The notes below the pieces were generated by a model. It saw only the letters and a program-made list of their open reading frames with translations. It was not told the origin of the DNA and ran no database searches. Both the position numbers and the translations under genes were made by a program. From Solicoccozyma terricola (lineage: Eukaryota; Basidiomycota; Tremellomycetes; Filobasidiales; Piskurozymaceae), in NCBI GenBank assembly GCA_001600875.1, contig BCLD01000003.1:162152-226151 (forward strand): a stretch of DNA of 64,000 bases, given 5' to 3'. Shown here piece by piece: positions 34,821 through 47,401 of the stretch; the stretch's first letter is position 1; the number at the start of each line of letters is the position of its first letter.

Positions 34821-35571
34821 TGGAGGTCTGTGAACGGCAGGTTTGGAACATTTGACGATCGTTACATCTCTACATTCTTGTAGTAATAATTTCTCTTTTC
34901 CTTGAAAAAGTGGTTTGTAATTCTTCGCTGCTTATTTTAATCCATGATTAATTACCAGCCTCGAATGACCAACCTCCGTTGCGCATCCCAGCCGGTCATT
35001 CAAAGTGGATCAATGCCGTAACAATCCCCGCTTCCCTTCGGCAGATGGTGCAGTCTCCCCTAACAGGAGAGTCGATCTCCGCCATCCCGCAGTTTCCAAG
35101 CGAGAAAAAGAGTCTCCTATGGGCGAATGGGTGGCGTTCACGCCAAGATCCTGAAACAGAAATGATGGACGCACCTTCGATGTGTGAATGTGAGTCGAAC
35201 CACCACATTTGCTTTAGGAGTGGGCACTTGTACTGCGCAGCAGGTATGTACTCTTCCTGCCCCGTGGAGTTGCCTCAGCGTTCTGGGGGGGACATGACAT
35301 GGCGTTCATTCGCGGACCCCTGGACGTTTTTTGCTGTGCAAATCCTTCCCTCTCTCTCTAGAGGATCCAATCCAATCCTATGTCACACTCCTATCGCTTG
35401 AATGAACGAGGCGTTCACAGTTGTGCAGCTAACAGCGAGGCAAGCGAGGTCATGTTCATTTTCACACATAAAGGTGTACACTTTTGCGACTATCCCCCCC
35501 CCCCCCCCCTCGATTCAACACGCTCTTCATCATCATCGTCATCATCATTAGCAGCATCCACTTACCTCGAA
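34821..35571. other. Spacer
   Basis: No gene recognised. A poly-C run lies at about 35498-35510, and a Cys-containing frame at 34979-35401 shows no motif or splice context. Confidence 0.4.
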
Positions 35572-37624
35572 ATGGTAGCTATATCTATCTCATCTTCATT
35601 GATCCTCCGTTTTCACTCACTTGCCCTCACCTCACTGTCTCCCGCTGCCTTCCCTTAGTCTTCCAAAACACCCTGCCCCGCAGTCTCCACCCCGCCGGCT
35701 CCCAAGAAGCCGACGTCTGCGTCGACTACCAGAACGAGAACCAGTCGTGTGAAGGAAGATACCTCAAAGAAGATCCCTAGGTTGTCTTTCGCATCTACTG
35801 GTGAGTGTGTGAATGTGTTGGGACCAACCGGGTGCATGCGCATGGATTGAACAGGTTTGTGTTGCGGGGTCGTGGTGAAAATAGCTGCTCCAATCCCCCG
35901 TATGGGAGGTTTGACAGCATCGGTGTTGGAATCCAACGCCACAACCGGTGAGTGTGTTTGTCTCTCTATCGAAAGGATAGTTCTTGTACTCACTTGTTCT
36001 GCTCCGTGGTCATCTTGTAGCCGCCGCCGGCGCCCAGAAAAGGAAAACCATCACAGCGAAAGCGACACCTGTCGTCAAAAGGATGTCGGGCCCAGCGCCT
36101 CCACAGAGTGCGAGTGAGTTGTTTTAAGTATTGTGCTTTTCCCCGCCACGACTCTGATAATACAATCAACAGCCTCCAAGAGACCCTCAATCCTCACTGC
36201 TGCTCCTGCAACCACTGCGACTCCGAAAAGGAAGACAATTGTCCCTGTTCCTTTGGCCGGTGTTGCGAGCAAGCGAGGTAGGGGGTGGTTTTTTTTTGTG
36301 TCTTTTCCTCCCCCTAACACAACAACTGATTCCCTGAATGTTAAATAATGGAATCGAACAGTTTCACTTCCTGGACCGAAGACAGTCGTCAAGGGATCCG
36401 GCAACGTCAACGTCAACGTCAAGCCAGTGACGACGATCAACGGCGGCGGCGGTAATCCGAAGGTCAATCGGACTACCGTGTCTTCCGAGGCCCCGGCCCC
36501 GGCGGCGACGTCGACGTCAGCGCCGTTGGCTACCCCAACCTTGAAATCCAAGTCTCCGAGTGGCATCGTTGACCCAATCGTTGACACCATCAGTATCTCC
36601 ACCACCCGACCACCACCTCCTCCTCCTCCCACTCCCCCTCCCCCTCCCCCACCCCCACGGGGACCTACAATCCAACCTATCCCTTCCCCAACCCTGCCTG
36701 AAATCACACTCATCGATTGTCATTGGGATGATTGTTCAGAGGACGAGGACCCTAGAATGGGTGTTTTGTTCCGAGAGGTCGAGGAGATGGGTAGACCTGG
36801 TGGGAAGGAGTTGGTGGGAAGGGAGGAGGAGGTGGTGGCGGCGGTGGCGGTTGGAAAGGAGACGTCGACTTTGTCTAACAAGGACGATATCGGAGAACTC
36901 AAGGTGGATGAGGTCGGGGTCAAGGTAGACAAGATCGTCGACAGCCTAGTCCAGAGTACCAGTGATGACCTCAAAGTTGTCAAACTCGTTGACTGTCTCG
37001 CTCTCGATGTCAATGTCAATGAACCCATTCGAACCGTGATCTTGAACAAACTCGACAAAGTGAACAACGTCGATGGACTCGAAATCGACGACAAGGTTCT
37101 AATGAACGTCGATCGCACTCAACCCGCAATGTCAGGCAAGTCGGTGAAGTTGGCCAACCCCGCTATTTCGAATACATCCAATTCGAATGACCAAACGATG
37201 AATCCGATTGGTCTCAGTAATAGTGGCGGGAAAAATCCCAAAGACCCAATAAAGAAACCCCTTCCCAAAAAGTTAAACGATTATTTCGATCTCTCCTCCT
37301 CAACTCCTCGAGCCCCCACTACCAAGAAAAGGAACACATCCACTCCGAATGCAAAGTGGAATAACGCTTGGGTTGGGAAATACAAACCGACTGAAAAGTA
37401 CATTGATGGTACTCCATTAGTGAGTACGCGGGGGGGGGGGGGGGGGGGGGCGCGCATTGATCCGCTTTGTGTCAAATCAATTGACCACTCTATTTAATCT
37501 GCAATAGAACGTCGGAAAGGCAGCTAGAAAAGCAGCTAGAAACGTTAGACAGCACTTGGAAAGAGTCCATGAATCGAGGGAGATTCCAGAGAGGGAGTGG
37601 GATAGTCTCGGTAGGAGGGTTTGA
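35572..37624 (+). CDS. Hypothetical basic, Pro/Thr-rich protein with repeated phase-1 exons
   Basis: Unrecognised 536-aa protein. Seven exons with fully consistent phases: 35572-35574 (ATG alone), 35659-35800, 35855-35947, 36021-36113, 36173-36277, 36362-37419, 37508-37624. Exons 3, 4 and 5 are 93, 93 and 105 nt and phase 1-1, encoding short basic units (KIAAPIPRM, KATPVVKRM, KRKTIVPVP), which suggests exon duplication. The large exon has poly-Pro and Val/Asp-rich stretches. The C-terminal part looks folded: KLNDYF, then KYKPTEKYIDGTPL joined to NVGKAARKAARNVRQHLERV and REWDSLGRRV. The last intron has about 20 G right after its donor. The N-terminal single-codon exon is the least certain point. 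Nuclear location is inferred from basic patches. Confidence 0.65.
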
Positions 37625-37936
37625 AAAACGCGTTTACGCCCTTGGTCGTGGTTGTTATGATTCGATAGTTGGTTTCTTTTTTTTTCTCCGTACCTCCCTG
37701 CCCTCCCTGCCTCCCCATCCACCGCCTAATCTCACCCATACGTTCTCTTCTGTTCCTTGCTACTTTGCTCTACATTACATGTTTTTCCCTCCCTCCCCCC
37801 TGACTTTTAATAAATCACGTGATCACATTCCACAACTCCCAAACCAACATTCCGTCGACAGTCAATCACCATGAACCACATGAACACACACACATGAACA
37901 TCCCGTACACACTACCCCCACCCCCACTCCCCCACC

Positions 37937-39835
37937 ATGCTCCCATCCACACCCGCATCCCATCGAACAGCTCTCAAATGGCACAAAAAAGCAATCAAAC
38001 ATGCTCAATTGATCATGGGAATGGATGATGGTTTGTTTCCATGTGCAGAGGTTGATATTGATGCGGCGGTGGTGGGGGGTTTGGGGGGTTTGGGGGGTTT
38101 GGGAGGTTTAGGGAGGTTAGAGTTCGAGGCCGTTGTGTTTGATTTAAAGACCACGACGACGACCACGACGACCACGACGACGACAGACGGGGAAGGGACG
38201 AAACGACTCGATGAATTAATCATAGACGATGAGAATATTGAACCGTGTTCTATATCAGAACAAGTGATTGAAGAGAAATGGTTAATGATGATGGGTTGCA
38301 TTGAGGTGAGTCCGAGGGGTGGGGTGGGGGGGGGGGGGAGTTATAAATTCACGGCTCACCCACTGTGATACTGCCTGCTAAATCCCGAATCTTACATTCG
38401 AACGTCTCACCCCGTTAATCAATCGGTTCAACCGATCCCTCCCATTCCTCACATCAACAACCTCTTTCAATCTCTCTTACCCTAAAGACCGCAACATCCG
38501 AATCCCGATACATACTCCATTGGATAGAAATGTTCGAATGTTATTGCGGTCTGACTAGCGGCGGTGGTGGTGGTGGTGGTACGGGGTCGGGGACTGGGAG
38601 GACTGGGATTGTTGTTCCGTTTTGTAGGGAGTCTGATATTGTGAGTTGGGAGTGTTGGGTGTGGGTGTGGGTGGGTGTGTGTGGGGGGGGGGGGGGGGTC
38701 TGGCAGGGTCGCTCATTGGAAGTTCGTTTAAGGATCGAGGAACGCTGATATATATGTTTTTTTCTTTCGCCTGTCTTCGTTCTCCCTTGTCGTCCTCGAC
38801 CCCCTTCTGACGTCGTCGTCGTCCACCGTTCCTACCACTCTCACCGTTTTATCGTTTCTTTTTGAAATCGAAATCAAATACCCCTTCCTCATCATCCATC
38901 AACCGGACAACTCTGGCGAATTTTCGGTTGCCCCCCCCCCCTCCCCCCCTCCTCCTCCCTTCTCTCCGGTTTTCGAACCCCCTTATGACATCGTCGTCCA
39001 CCGCTCCTGCCATTATCACGTTTTTTTTATTTTTGAATCCAAATACCCTCCCTCGTCCTCCTCCCCTCACCTGACAACTCTTGGCAAACTGTTCGGGTTG
39101 TTTCCCCCCCCCCCCCCGCCCTACCCACCGCAGAAATTCGTTAGACTAGCTACGAAATATAAACTTGTTTTTCGAGGTGGTCGATTTGCGACGACTGAGG
39201 GGGTTAGGAGGGATGAACGGGTGGTTTCTTCCGTTGGTGGATTGGGGGTTGGATTGGGGTTGGGGATAAGGGTGGATGGGTGTGGATTTGGTACGACGGG
39301 AACGATGGACGTGCAACCTCCACCACCACCACCACCCCCAACCCGCCCTTTTGGTGGAAATCTTGGAGTTTCAAATCCACCGACCGTCATCCACCCGTTG
39401 TCACTTTTACCAACCAGATGGACACCGTACTCCACCAAGTCGACACCGTTGAATGAGGCCCCCCCACCACCGCGTACACGATCAACATCTATATCCCATC
39501 ATTCCTCTGATGATCATGTTGATTGTGTTCTCGCTGCGACGGAGACGGGGACGGAGACGGATGGGTATGTGGATAGTGTAGGTGAAGATGGAGAGTCTTA
39601 CGGCGTGGTGGAGGAATCAAGGGAGATAATGAATCGTCGAGAGGTGGGAGTAACGTCGAGGGATAACACACCGACGTTTGAGGATCGATCGATTGGGATG
39701 CGTCGATTTGATTCAAGGGGGTCAGAAGCAGCAACAGGTTCGGTTTACCCGTCAACCACCGCCACGGTGCAACAACGGTTTATGTTGTTACCATCGCCGC
39801 CGCCGCCACCGCCGCCGCCACCCCAACCACCGAAC

Positions 39836-39866
<31 letters not shown>

Positions 39867-40677
39867 ATTCGAAACGACAGTCTGCTGTTTTACCAGATCG
39901 AATGGTTTCAAATAAACGTAGGAAAACCGCCGCCGCCGCCGCCGCCACCACGGGGAAAGTCGACAGATCGGTCGGAAACGATCTAGGCGATGACGAGGAG
40001 GATGTTGATGTTGATGATGATGGCGCCGGGGTCGGGGTCGGGGTCGGGGATTCGGACGGCGACGACGACGACGACGACGAGGTAGATAAAGGACGAAGGA
40101 AAGTTGGCGTATACGCATTGGATGTTATTGCAGTGAGTGGGTGGATATCCCCCGTGGTGCTCGCGCTCGCTTATGGATAACCCTTCCTCCACCCCCCACC
40201 CCCCACCCCCCACCCCCACCCCAGGCTGAACTCAATAAACCTCTTGATAAAAGACAAAAATCATTCCGTCAATACAAATACAAACAACCAACGCCTTGCA
40301 AATCCTGTCTAGATCGAAAATTCGATTGCATGTCAAAATCTCAATTCGGTTCGACGATTTGTGTCGCTTGTTCACATAAACGAAGTCGAAGGTGTACACT
40401 TCGACAACAGGATACAGAATCACGACGAGAGCTTATTAATGAATCGATACGTATGGTTGTCGAGTTGAAAAAGTGGATTGTTAACGTGGTCGGTGGCGCC
40501 CCGTTCCCGTTCCCACCACTACCACCCGGCGCACATCTGAAATCCGTTGATCAAATTTGTCTCGAATTAGCTAGACATCTAGATCGTCAAATTCAACATG
40601 TTTGTCATGGAATCAAAGGTTTAGAGAATCCACCGAGTGTGGAGACGGAGTTGGGGGAGAGGTTCAAGGCGTTGTAG
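37937..40677 (+). CDS. Hypothetical protein with C-terminal Zn2Cys6-like cluster
   Basis: Predicted 657-aa DNA-binding or nuclear protein. Four phase-0 exons: 37937-38305, 38488-38640, 39134-40132, 40225-40677. Exon 1 reads ALKWHKKAIKHAQLIMGMDDG, a Gly-Leu repeat, poly-Thr, and EKWLMMMGCIE. Exon 2 has SRYILHWIEMFECYCGL and poly-Gly. Exon 3 has KFVRLATKYKLVFRGGRF, poly-Pro, poly-Thr, poly-Ala and an acidic run. Exon 4 holds CKSCLDRKFDC and CVACSHKRSRRC, i.e. C-x2-C-x6-C-x10-C-x2-C-x7-C, which fits the binuclear zinc-cluster spacing. These clusters are usually N-terminal; here it is C-terminal and followed by an amphipathic segment. The introns carry long poly-G and poly-C. The zinc-cluster call is by spacing; function is unknown. 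Confidence 0.68.
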
Positions 40678-41193
40678 GCGCCGGCGCGGGGTGGGGGGAA
40701 GGGGGGCAAGGTGAGCAAAAGTCCGAGTGATGGATGGACTCGAGTCCGACTTTTATCGCTGAACGTTTTTCCCATTTCCCATTTTCCCATTTCCCTGTGT
40801 GGAAATGAATAACCAACAGACGAGACCGAATAGGTGTTCGCTCCAGGGGGTGTGGTGTGATGTTCTTTTTCTTTCTTCGTTCTTTCTTTAGTATCCATCT
40901 CTGGCATGTTCGTCTCCCCCGCGTCCCTCCCCCACATCCACCCCACCCCACCCACCGTCGTTGTTGCTGGCACTGGCACTGGATATCCTCATCGTCTCAT
41001 CGTCGTCGTCGTCGTCGTCGGTGGTTCGGTTCGGTGGTTACGTTACTTTTTGGTTGAGAAAGTAGGAGTGGATGGTGGTGGGAGAGATGCAAGTGGTATC
41101 ATCGCCATCATCAGTAACATGATCAGCATCATCAGCACCATCAGCACCATCAGCACACCCCCCTCATCCCCTACTCCTCCTCTTTCGATTAAT
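40678..41193. other. Spacer with simple repeats
   Basis: AGCACCATC and GTCGTC repeats and T-rich stretches. No independent gene seen; it may include the promoter or an upstream exon of the myosin gene. Confidence 0.4.
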
Positions 41194-44100
41194 ATGTCAT
41201 CACAACTCGCACGACGCCATGACCCGTTCCCGCTAGACATCGATTCGGACTCTCCTATCCCATCCCATCCCATCCATACCATCATTCCTACACCGACTCC
41301 ATCCCCAGTCGATAGCCTACGATATACCCACACCGTCATCGAACTGAACGATGGAATATCAGTGGGTAACGGTGGTCCCCGCCGGCGCCAGCGCCGGGTT
41401 GGATTCGAACAATCTGGTCATAACCCCTAACACCTACTCACCCCCTCCCCCCCCTCACCCCCCTCCCTTCTCGCTGTTAGATCAATTGGTAATCATGATG
41501 GGTTGAACGAGGTGGGTTTTCGGATGTTGGACCACCTCGTCCGGTTCTCTATACTCGGTCACTCACTCACCCACCGTATCCACCCACTCCTACCCACTCC
41601 TACCCACTCCTACTATCCACCCAATCCCTCCTACCGACACACCGACACACCCACCCGCCCACAGACACCAACGAACACGATCACGACGAATCCCCAAATA
41701 CATCCTCCTCCCAATCTCCCATCTCCATCTCCATCTCCATCTTCAGCCTCATCTCCATCTTCAAACCCAAACCTCGTCGTCGTTCCAAACTTGACCGATT
41801 TGAAAAATCTTTTGAATGAATTCAATGTTTTTAATGTTTTGAAGAAGAGGTATCAAGTGGGAGTTGGTGGTGGTGGTGGTGCGGGGGTTGGTCGTGGGGT
41901 TGGTGCGGGGGTTGGTGGTGGAATTTATGTGAGTGTGTGTGTGTGTGGGAGGAGGGGGGGGGGGGGGGGGGGGGTTCGTTTTCCTACATCGTCTTTGTAT
42001 CTCGGTACTGATACGTCCGTTTCCTGTTCTTGTTCGTTCGTTCATTCGTTCGTTCGTACGTTCCCGTACTTCCCACACGAGATAGACAAGATGCGGGTAT
42101 GTGTGTGTTTTTCGCTTGTTTTTTGGCGGCTTCGTGGTTTGATGGGAAACCCAGCGAGGATGCTGATTTACTCTCCCCGATTGGTCTTTATATATCTCCC
42201 TCTCCCTCCCCTCCCCTCCCGCTCCAACTCTTCGTTCCACGGACCAGGCCCTCTATAATCGCTATGAACCCACTCAAGAACCTCGGAATATACACTCCAG
42301 AAATTAGATCTTTATATCCTCTAAAACGTTTCAATATCGAACCTGTTGTTATTTCAAAGAATCAAAATGATGAAATAGATCGACAGGTGGTGGTGGTGGT
42401 GGAGGAGGAGGAGGAGGAGGAGGTGGTGGTGGACGATCAACCGCAACCGCAACCGCAACCGCAACCGCAATCACAACCACAACCACAACCGCATATTTAT
42501 GAAATTGCAAGGAATGCTTTATACGAGGCGTTGAAGGTTGGTAAACGACAATCGATTATTATTACGTGAGTGGGGTTTGATAGAGAGCGTATGCGGTGGA
42601 CGGACGGGCCGGCCTGAGAGTTGTGCTGATATTTGCCATTTTTCTCGTTGAATATCCCGATTCATTCATTCTCCATTCGCCGGCTCGCCTCGCCGCCTCG
42701 TCGTCGTCGTCGTCGTCGGGGGATTTACATATCCTGTCAACCGTCCCTTCATCCCTCCGCGCCGTGCGTGTTCCGAACGATCCTGCTTCTCTGCGTACCC
42801 CACGTCGTTTTCGCCATTACATGTCACGGTTTCTTTCCGGAAATCCCATTCATATTCTTTTGACGTAACGTCCCGTCGCATCGTTCCCTCACGTTCCCCC
42901 CCCCCCCNCCCCCCNTAGCGGTCAATCCGGAGCTGGCAAAACGGAATCCACTCGATTGATCCTACAGTATTACGCCACCCTTTCTCCCATCGTAACGAAC
43001 GACGCTGCTACATGCCCACCCCGTCCACTGGGATCGGAATCTATCGATGAACAAGTTGAAGGTATAAATCCCATCATTGAGGCGTTTGGGAATGCGTCAA
43101 CGACGAGAAATTGGAATTCCAGTCGATTTGTGAGTTCCGGGGGGGACGGATCGTCCATTCGCTTGCTGGCTCGCTAAAACGCCTCCCCGCGGCTCAACCA
43201 CAGAGCAAAGTCATCGAGCTTGGTTTCAACAATCATGGTCAAATCATAGGAGCCAAAATATCCACCTCTTTATTCGAGAAAACTAGGATCACTCATAACG
43301 CAACTACAGATGGGGAAAGCGTCTTTCATGTCTTTTATCAGGTATTGGTGGGGAAAGATCCCTGGACTGAAGGATTTCGAGGTGTGTTATGTTCTCAAGG
43401 AGGCGCGGCAATCATTCGGGTGACGACGCGTGTTGATCGTTCCCCTTCATCTTCGGGTTACTCAGAATCAATGAGACTCACTACGTCAATTCAAGATTAT
43501 GAAATCACAAAGGGGAATGGACATGGACGGGGGAGGATGTTGGATGATGTTTCCTGCTGGGAACGGTTTATGGTGAGTTGGGTTGATGGGTGGGTGATCG
43601 GTCGGACCGGTCTCGGTGCTCAAGTCGTACCCACCCGCTCCCGCGCCGTGCTTCTCTTCCCCCCCCCCCCCCCCCCCAGTCCGCACTTCAAGCCAATCAA
43701 CTGGAATCTTCCGACATCGAATCCCTACTCCGTCCTATCGCAGCGATCTTGCACATATCTAATATCAAGATCAAAGCTCAAGGTAATGGGTCAATTATCG
43801 ATCCATCCACCCATCAATCCTTGGAAGCGGCATGCCATGTTCTTCAACTCGATATCGCTGATTTCTCAAAAGCGGTACTGAATTCCTCGTTCACCATTCA
43901 TCTTCAAGGCGTGTCAGAAACAACGTACAAACCTAGGAATAACGAAGCAGCGGAACTTGAGCTTGCTGGGATGTCAAAGCTGCTTTATGAAGGGACGTTC
44001 AACCGTATGGTCTCGCTGTTGAATCTCAGGCTTGCTCATGGGTGGGCAGATACGGCCGAGTGTGATATGTGAGTAAGCGGGTGGATGAGAGGTTTCGTTC

Positions 44101-46167
44101 GAGTCGGACCCCCCCCCCCCCCCCGTTGTTGACGGAAATTTTCTCCCTGCATAATCATTACACTGGGCAGTCGGTATGTTTCCATTGTCGATATCGCTGG
44201 GTTCGAAATCTTCGGTGAGTTCTACAGCCCGTTTCCGACTACCAGCGCGGGTGTCACCGGCTGATCACGCCTCCCTTCCATCATCAAAAGAACGAAATGG
44301 TCTGGGTCAGCTTTTAATCAACGACTTGAACGAGAACGTCGTGAGTTGTGTGTCGTCAATTCAGCGGTGTACCCGTCTGGAACCGACATTGAACCCCCAC
44401 CTATCCTCTTGTCCATCGTGCCACCTCCCATCGTCACTGTTAGCAACACGTACGTCCCATCTTCCTGCATTCACCAGCGATGGCTAAACCTCACCTGCCC
44501 CCGTCCAGTTCTTCAACCAGCGCATGATCAAGGACGAGCTCGAGGTGTACCGCCTCGAAGGCTTGGACTTGCTCTCCATTGGCGAGATGACGGTACCTCG
44601 GTTGGATATCACTGTCAACATCCTCGAAGGACCACGAGATGGTCTGACAACCCTACTCTCTCGCTACACAAGTCCTACCGCCGAGGCCTACGACGACTGG
44701 CCGTTTTTCAGTGCACTCGTTGACTGTTGGGGTGTACCACGAGGTAGCAAACGATCTCAGGACGACCATCGCAAACACCATCCTCATAAGGAACGAATCC
44801 GATTGCCTGCCAGTCCTGCCGATGTGGATCTCGACCACAGAATAGTGGCTGTAAATCACTATGCGGGATGGGTCGAGTATGAAATCGACTCGTGGATCTT
44901 GCAAAACATGGATCGCACGGGCATTGCAACGAGGCAAGTCCTGAGTGGCTTCTTCTCGTCACAAGGCTGGCCCAATTCCCTGACCCAAGCATTTGAAACC
45001 GTCACCTCGCTACACCATCGGGAACTGGCTTCTCTTCTGGAGACAATATCAGCAACCAAGGCACATTTTGTCCGTTGTATCCTCCCCAACGCACAGAGGT
45101 TATCTGATGGCACGGTGGACCAGGAGCTGGTCGTAGCTCAATTGAGATCGAATGGGATTGTTCAGGCGATTGAGATCGACCGCATGGCGTATCGGACTCG
45201 CGAGACATTCGCCGAATTTCTGGATCAATACCTCGATGCGTTTACATTCAGCAATGGAAGTTTGACAAAGACCAGCAACCTTCGAGAAATTGCTCGCTCA
45301 ATCCTTGAATTCATGCTCACCGCAGGTGAGTATGCCCTTGGTTCAACCATGGTATTTCTTCGTGATGCAGCCGTCACTCGCCTAGAGACTTGGCGAACCG
45401 GCTTCGTGGCTGAACGGGCTGCGGCTGCGGAGGCGGAGGCGCTGGCACATGCGGAGGAGGCTGCTATGAACGCGATACTGGAAGGGGCGCGCATAGAGGA
45501 GGCTGCCATCAACGACAACAGGAGGGAAGCTACATATGCAGAGTGCATCCAGCTCCGCGCTGAGCTTGCTGTGGAACAGTTGACGGTGGAATTTTTAAAG
45601 TCGAATGTCGAATCTTTGAGCATGGACAACGCCACCGCGCAAGGGGTCAACGATAATCTTGCTGCGGAGATCTTGCAGCAATCTGCGCGGCTTGCTGTCG
45701 AGCAAGCCGTCGTTCAAGGTTTACGGGAGAAAAATGCGACACTGCAGCGGAACAACGAGGATCTTACGGTCCAGCTCGTCATGAAGGGGCAGGACTTGGC
45801 GGCGGCGGCGGCGGCGGCAGCAGCGTCGCAAGGTCTTCGCGAAGAGAATGTCCGACTGCGTGCCGAGCTGAATCAATTGTCATCTGGTCGGACCGACATC
45901 GAGCTTGGAAAGCTGCGACTGCAAGAGGATCTCGCTGTTGCAAAGACTGCAATGCAGACGTACCGATATCAATTGGAGACGGCCGAGAGGAGTCTGGTGG
46001 GATTACGCATGGAAAGTGATAGACGAGCGGGGAAGGTGGATATGTTGACAGGGAAGCTTGACATGGCTATCGTGACGACGAGTGCATTGAAGGCGAGACT
46101 TGATGGTCAGGAGGAGGAGCTAAAGCGGTGGAAGGACGCTGGCAAAATAGATGGCGATGTTGAATAA
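41194..46167 (+). CDS. Divergent myosin heavy chain, short coiled-coil tail
   Basis: Actin-dependent ATPase motor. Motor marks in order: [21 protein letters not shown], a Gly-rich insert, [21 protein letters not shown] (through an 11-nt exon 42086-42096), P-loop [10 protein letters not shown] (42919-), switch [15 protein letters not shown], switch [42 protein letters not shown], actin-binding [30 protein letters not shown], converter [16 protein letters not shown]. No IQ motif follows; instead about 250 residues of Ala/Glu/Leu-rich coiled coil run to TAA 46165-46167. Exons from 41665 onward (41665-41928, 42086-42096, 42248-42565, 42919-) join in phase. The start is unresolved: ATG 41194 begins a plausible but not in-phase first exon. 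Tail is far shorter than usual class II myosins; no chitin synthase domain follows. Confidence 0.85.
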
Positions 46168-46207
46168 ACAGTGTGGGGGTCTTGTAGTTACATTCATCAC
46201 TCGACGA

Positions 46208-46866
46208 TCACATTCTCTCCCACACCCTACACTCTGCAAGCTGTGCTTCTACATCACCGAGAGTCGTGATCAAGGTCGTCATGAGGACCACATTCTCTGC
46301 GTGCTTTTTGTGTAGACAATGTATGGCTTGCCTGTCCGGTGGTGGTGGTGGTGGTGGTGGTGGTGACGGTGATGTGGTACCATCCAGGGCGTCGTCGTTA
46401 CAGTCGTGGGCGGCGATGGAGATGATGTCGTCCCTGGTTGACTCTGGACCTGGAAATGATAGATGTGACAGCTCGACGTCGTTCTCGTTCTCGTTCGCGT
46501 TCTCTAGCTGCAAGTCCTCGGACACGACTGAGGACGTGGCCAACAAGCTGCGCAAAAGGACTCGAGTTTGATGATCGACAAGGTCACTCTGTCGGATGCG
46601 GAGGGCGAAGGTAGTAGAGAACGTCAACGCTCGCTGGCAGTGACATCCGGATCCCATTTCGAAGCTTTGGAACCCACATTGACGAAAAGACCCAACCTGT
46701 TATCCATCGGCAGATCCCTCGGTCTCATCCTATCCCTCGACCCGATGCCTGGCCAACCAACACCCAACCTATTCAGCGTCTTGACAACTGCTTTCTGAGT
46801 CTTGCGGAAGTTGATTCCAGCGTTGTGAAATGCAGTGTGGATGTCAGCGAGGAGTGGGTCAAACAT
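46208..46866 (-). CDS. Small hypothetical protein
   Basis: Unrecognised 189-aa protein. Two phase-0 exons: 46866-46678 (ATG at 46866, MFDPLLADIHTAFHNAGINF) and 46588-46208, joined by a GTGGGT...CAG intron with a TTGACG-type branch site. The first exon has a possible helix (FRKTQKAVVKTLNRLGVG). The second holds an Asn/Glu repeat, nine prolines and a C-terminal helix (HAENVVLMTTLITTLGDVE). It converges with the myosin gene, only 40 bp separating the stop codons, so their 3' UTRs probably overlap. Confidence 0.6.
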
Positions 46867-47401
46867 GGAAGGCCAATGAGGGCTGGTGATGATGTGTGTG
46901 TGATGAGGGGTGTGGAGGATGAGAAGGGAGAGTGCGGGTATTGAGTGGTTTAGGTTACGGAACTAGGGGGTGGGTGGGGGGTGGGGGAGGGTGGGTGCGG
47001 CGGACGGATTCTCAGGATCGATTTCAATCACACCGACTCGCCATCAACCCACCATCGCCAAACACTCCTCGACATCCCTCTCCGGACGAGTATGTTGATC
47101 CAATTCCGGCCACTTGTACGGTATGATTGTGCATCCTGACAGTTGTTGAGGAGCAGTTGGTTGGGAACGACGGTTGCGATGGAGTTGATTGTATGTCGAG
47201 TAGAATACTGGGAAGAAGAGGGGGTGGGGGGGGGGGTACGTATCAGCGACTGCATGAAAATTAAAGACGACAAGACGAGGCCGCTTCAACTACCCACCTT
47301 CACCTTTCAAAGTCGATCTTTCCCGCCGCAATCCCTCGAGGCCAATCCCATCGTCATCCCCATCGAGTAAAGTAGTGATAGCTAGGTTTGAAGAATACGG
47401 T
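46867..47401. other. Spacer
   Basis: No gene recognised. G-rich stretches at 46968-47000 and 47220-47237. Confidence 0.4.

Noticed and set aside
36560..36928. Poly-Pro/Leu and Arg/Trp-rich overlapping frames
   Set aside because: Shadows of the large exon of the gene at 35572-37624.
41665..46167. Chitin synthase with myosin motor domain
   Set aside because: The region after the motor is coiled coil ending at a stop; no glycosyltransferase motifs follow.
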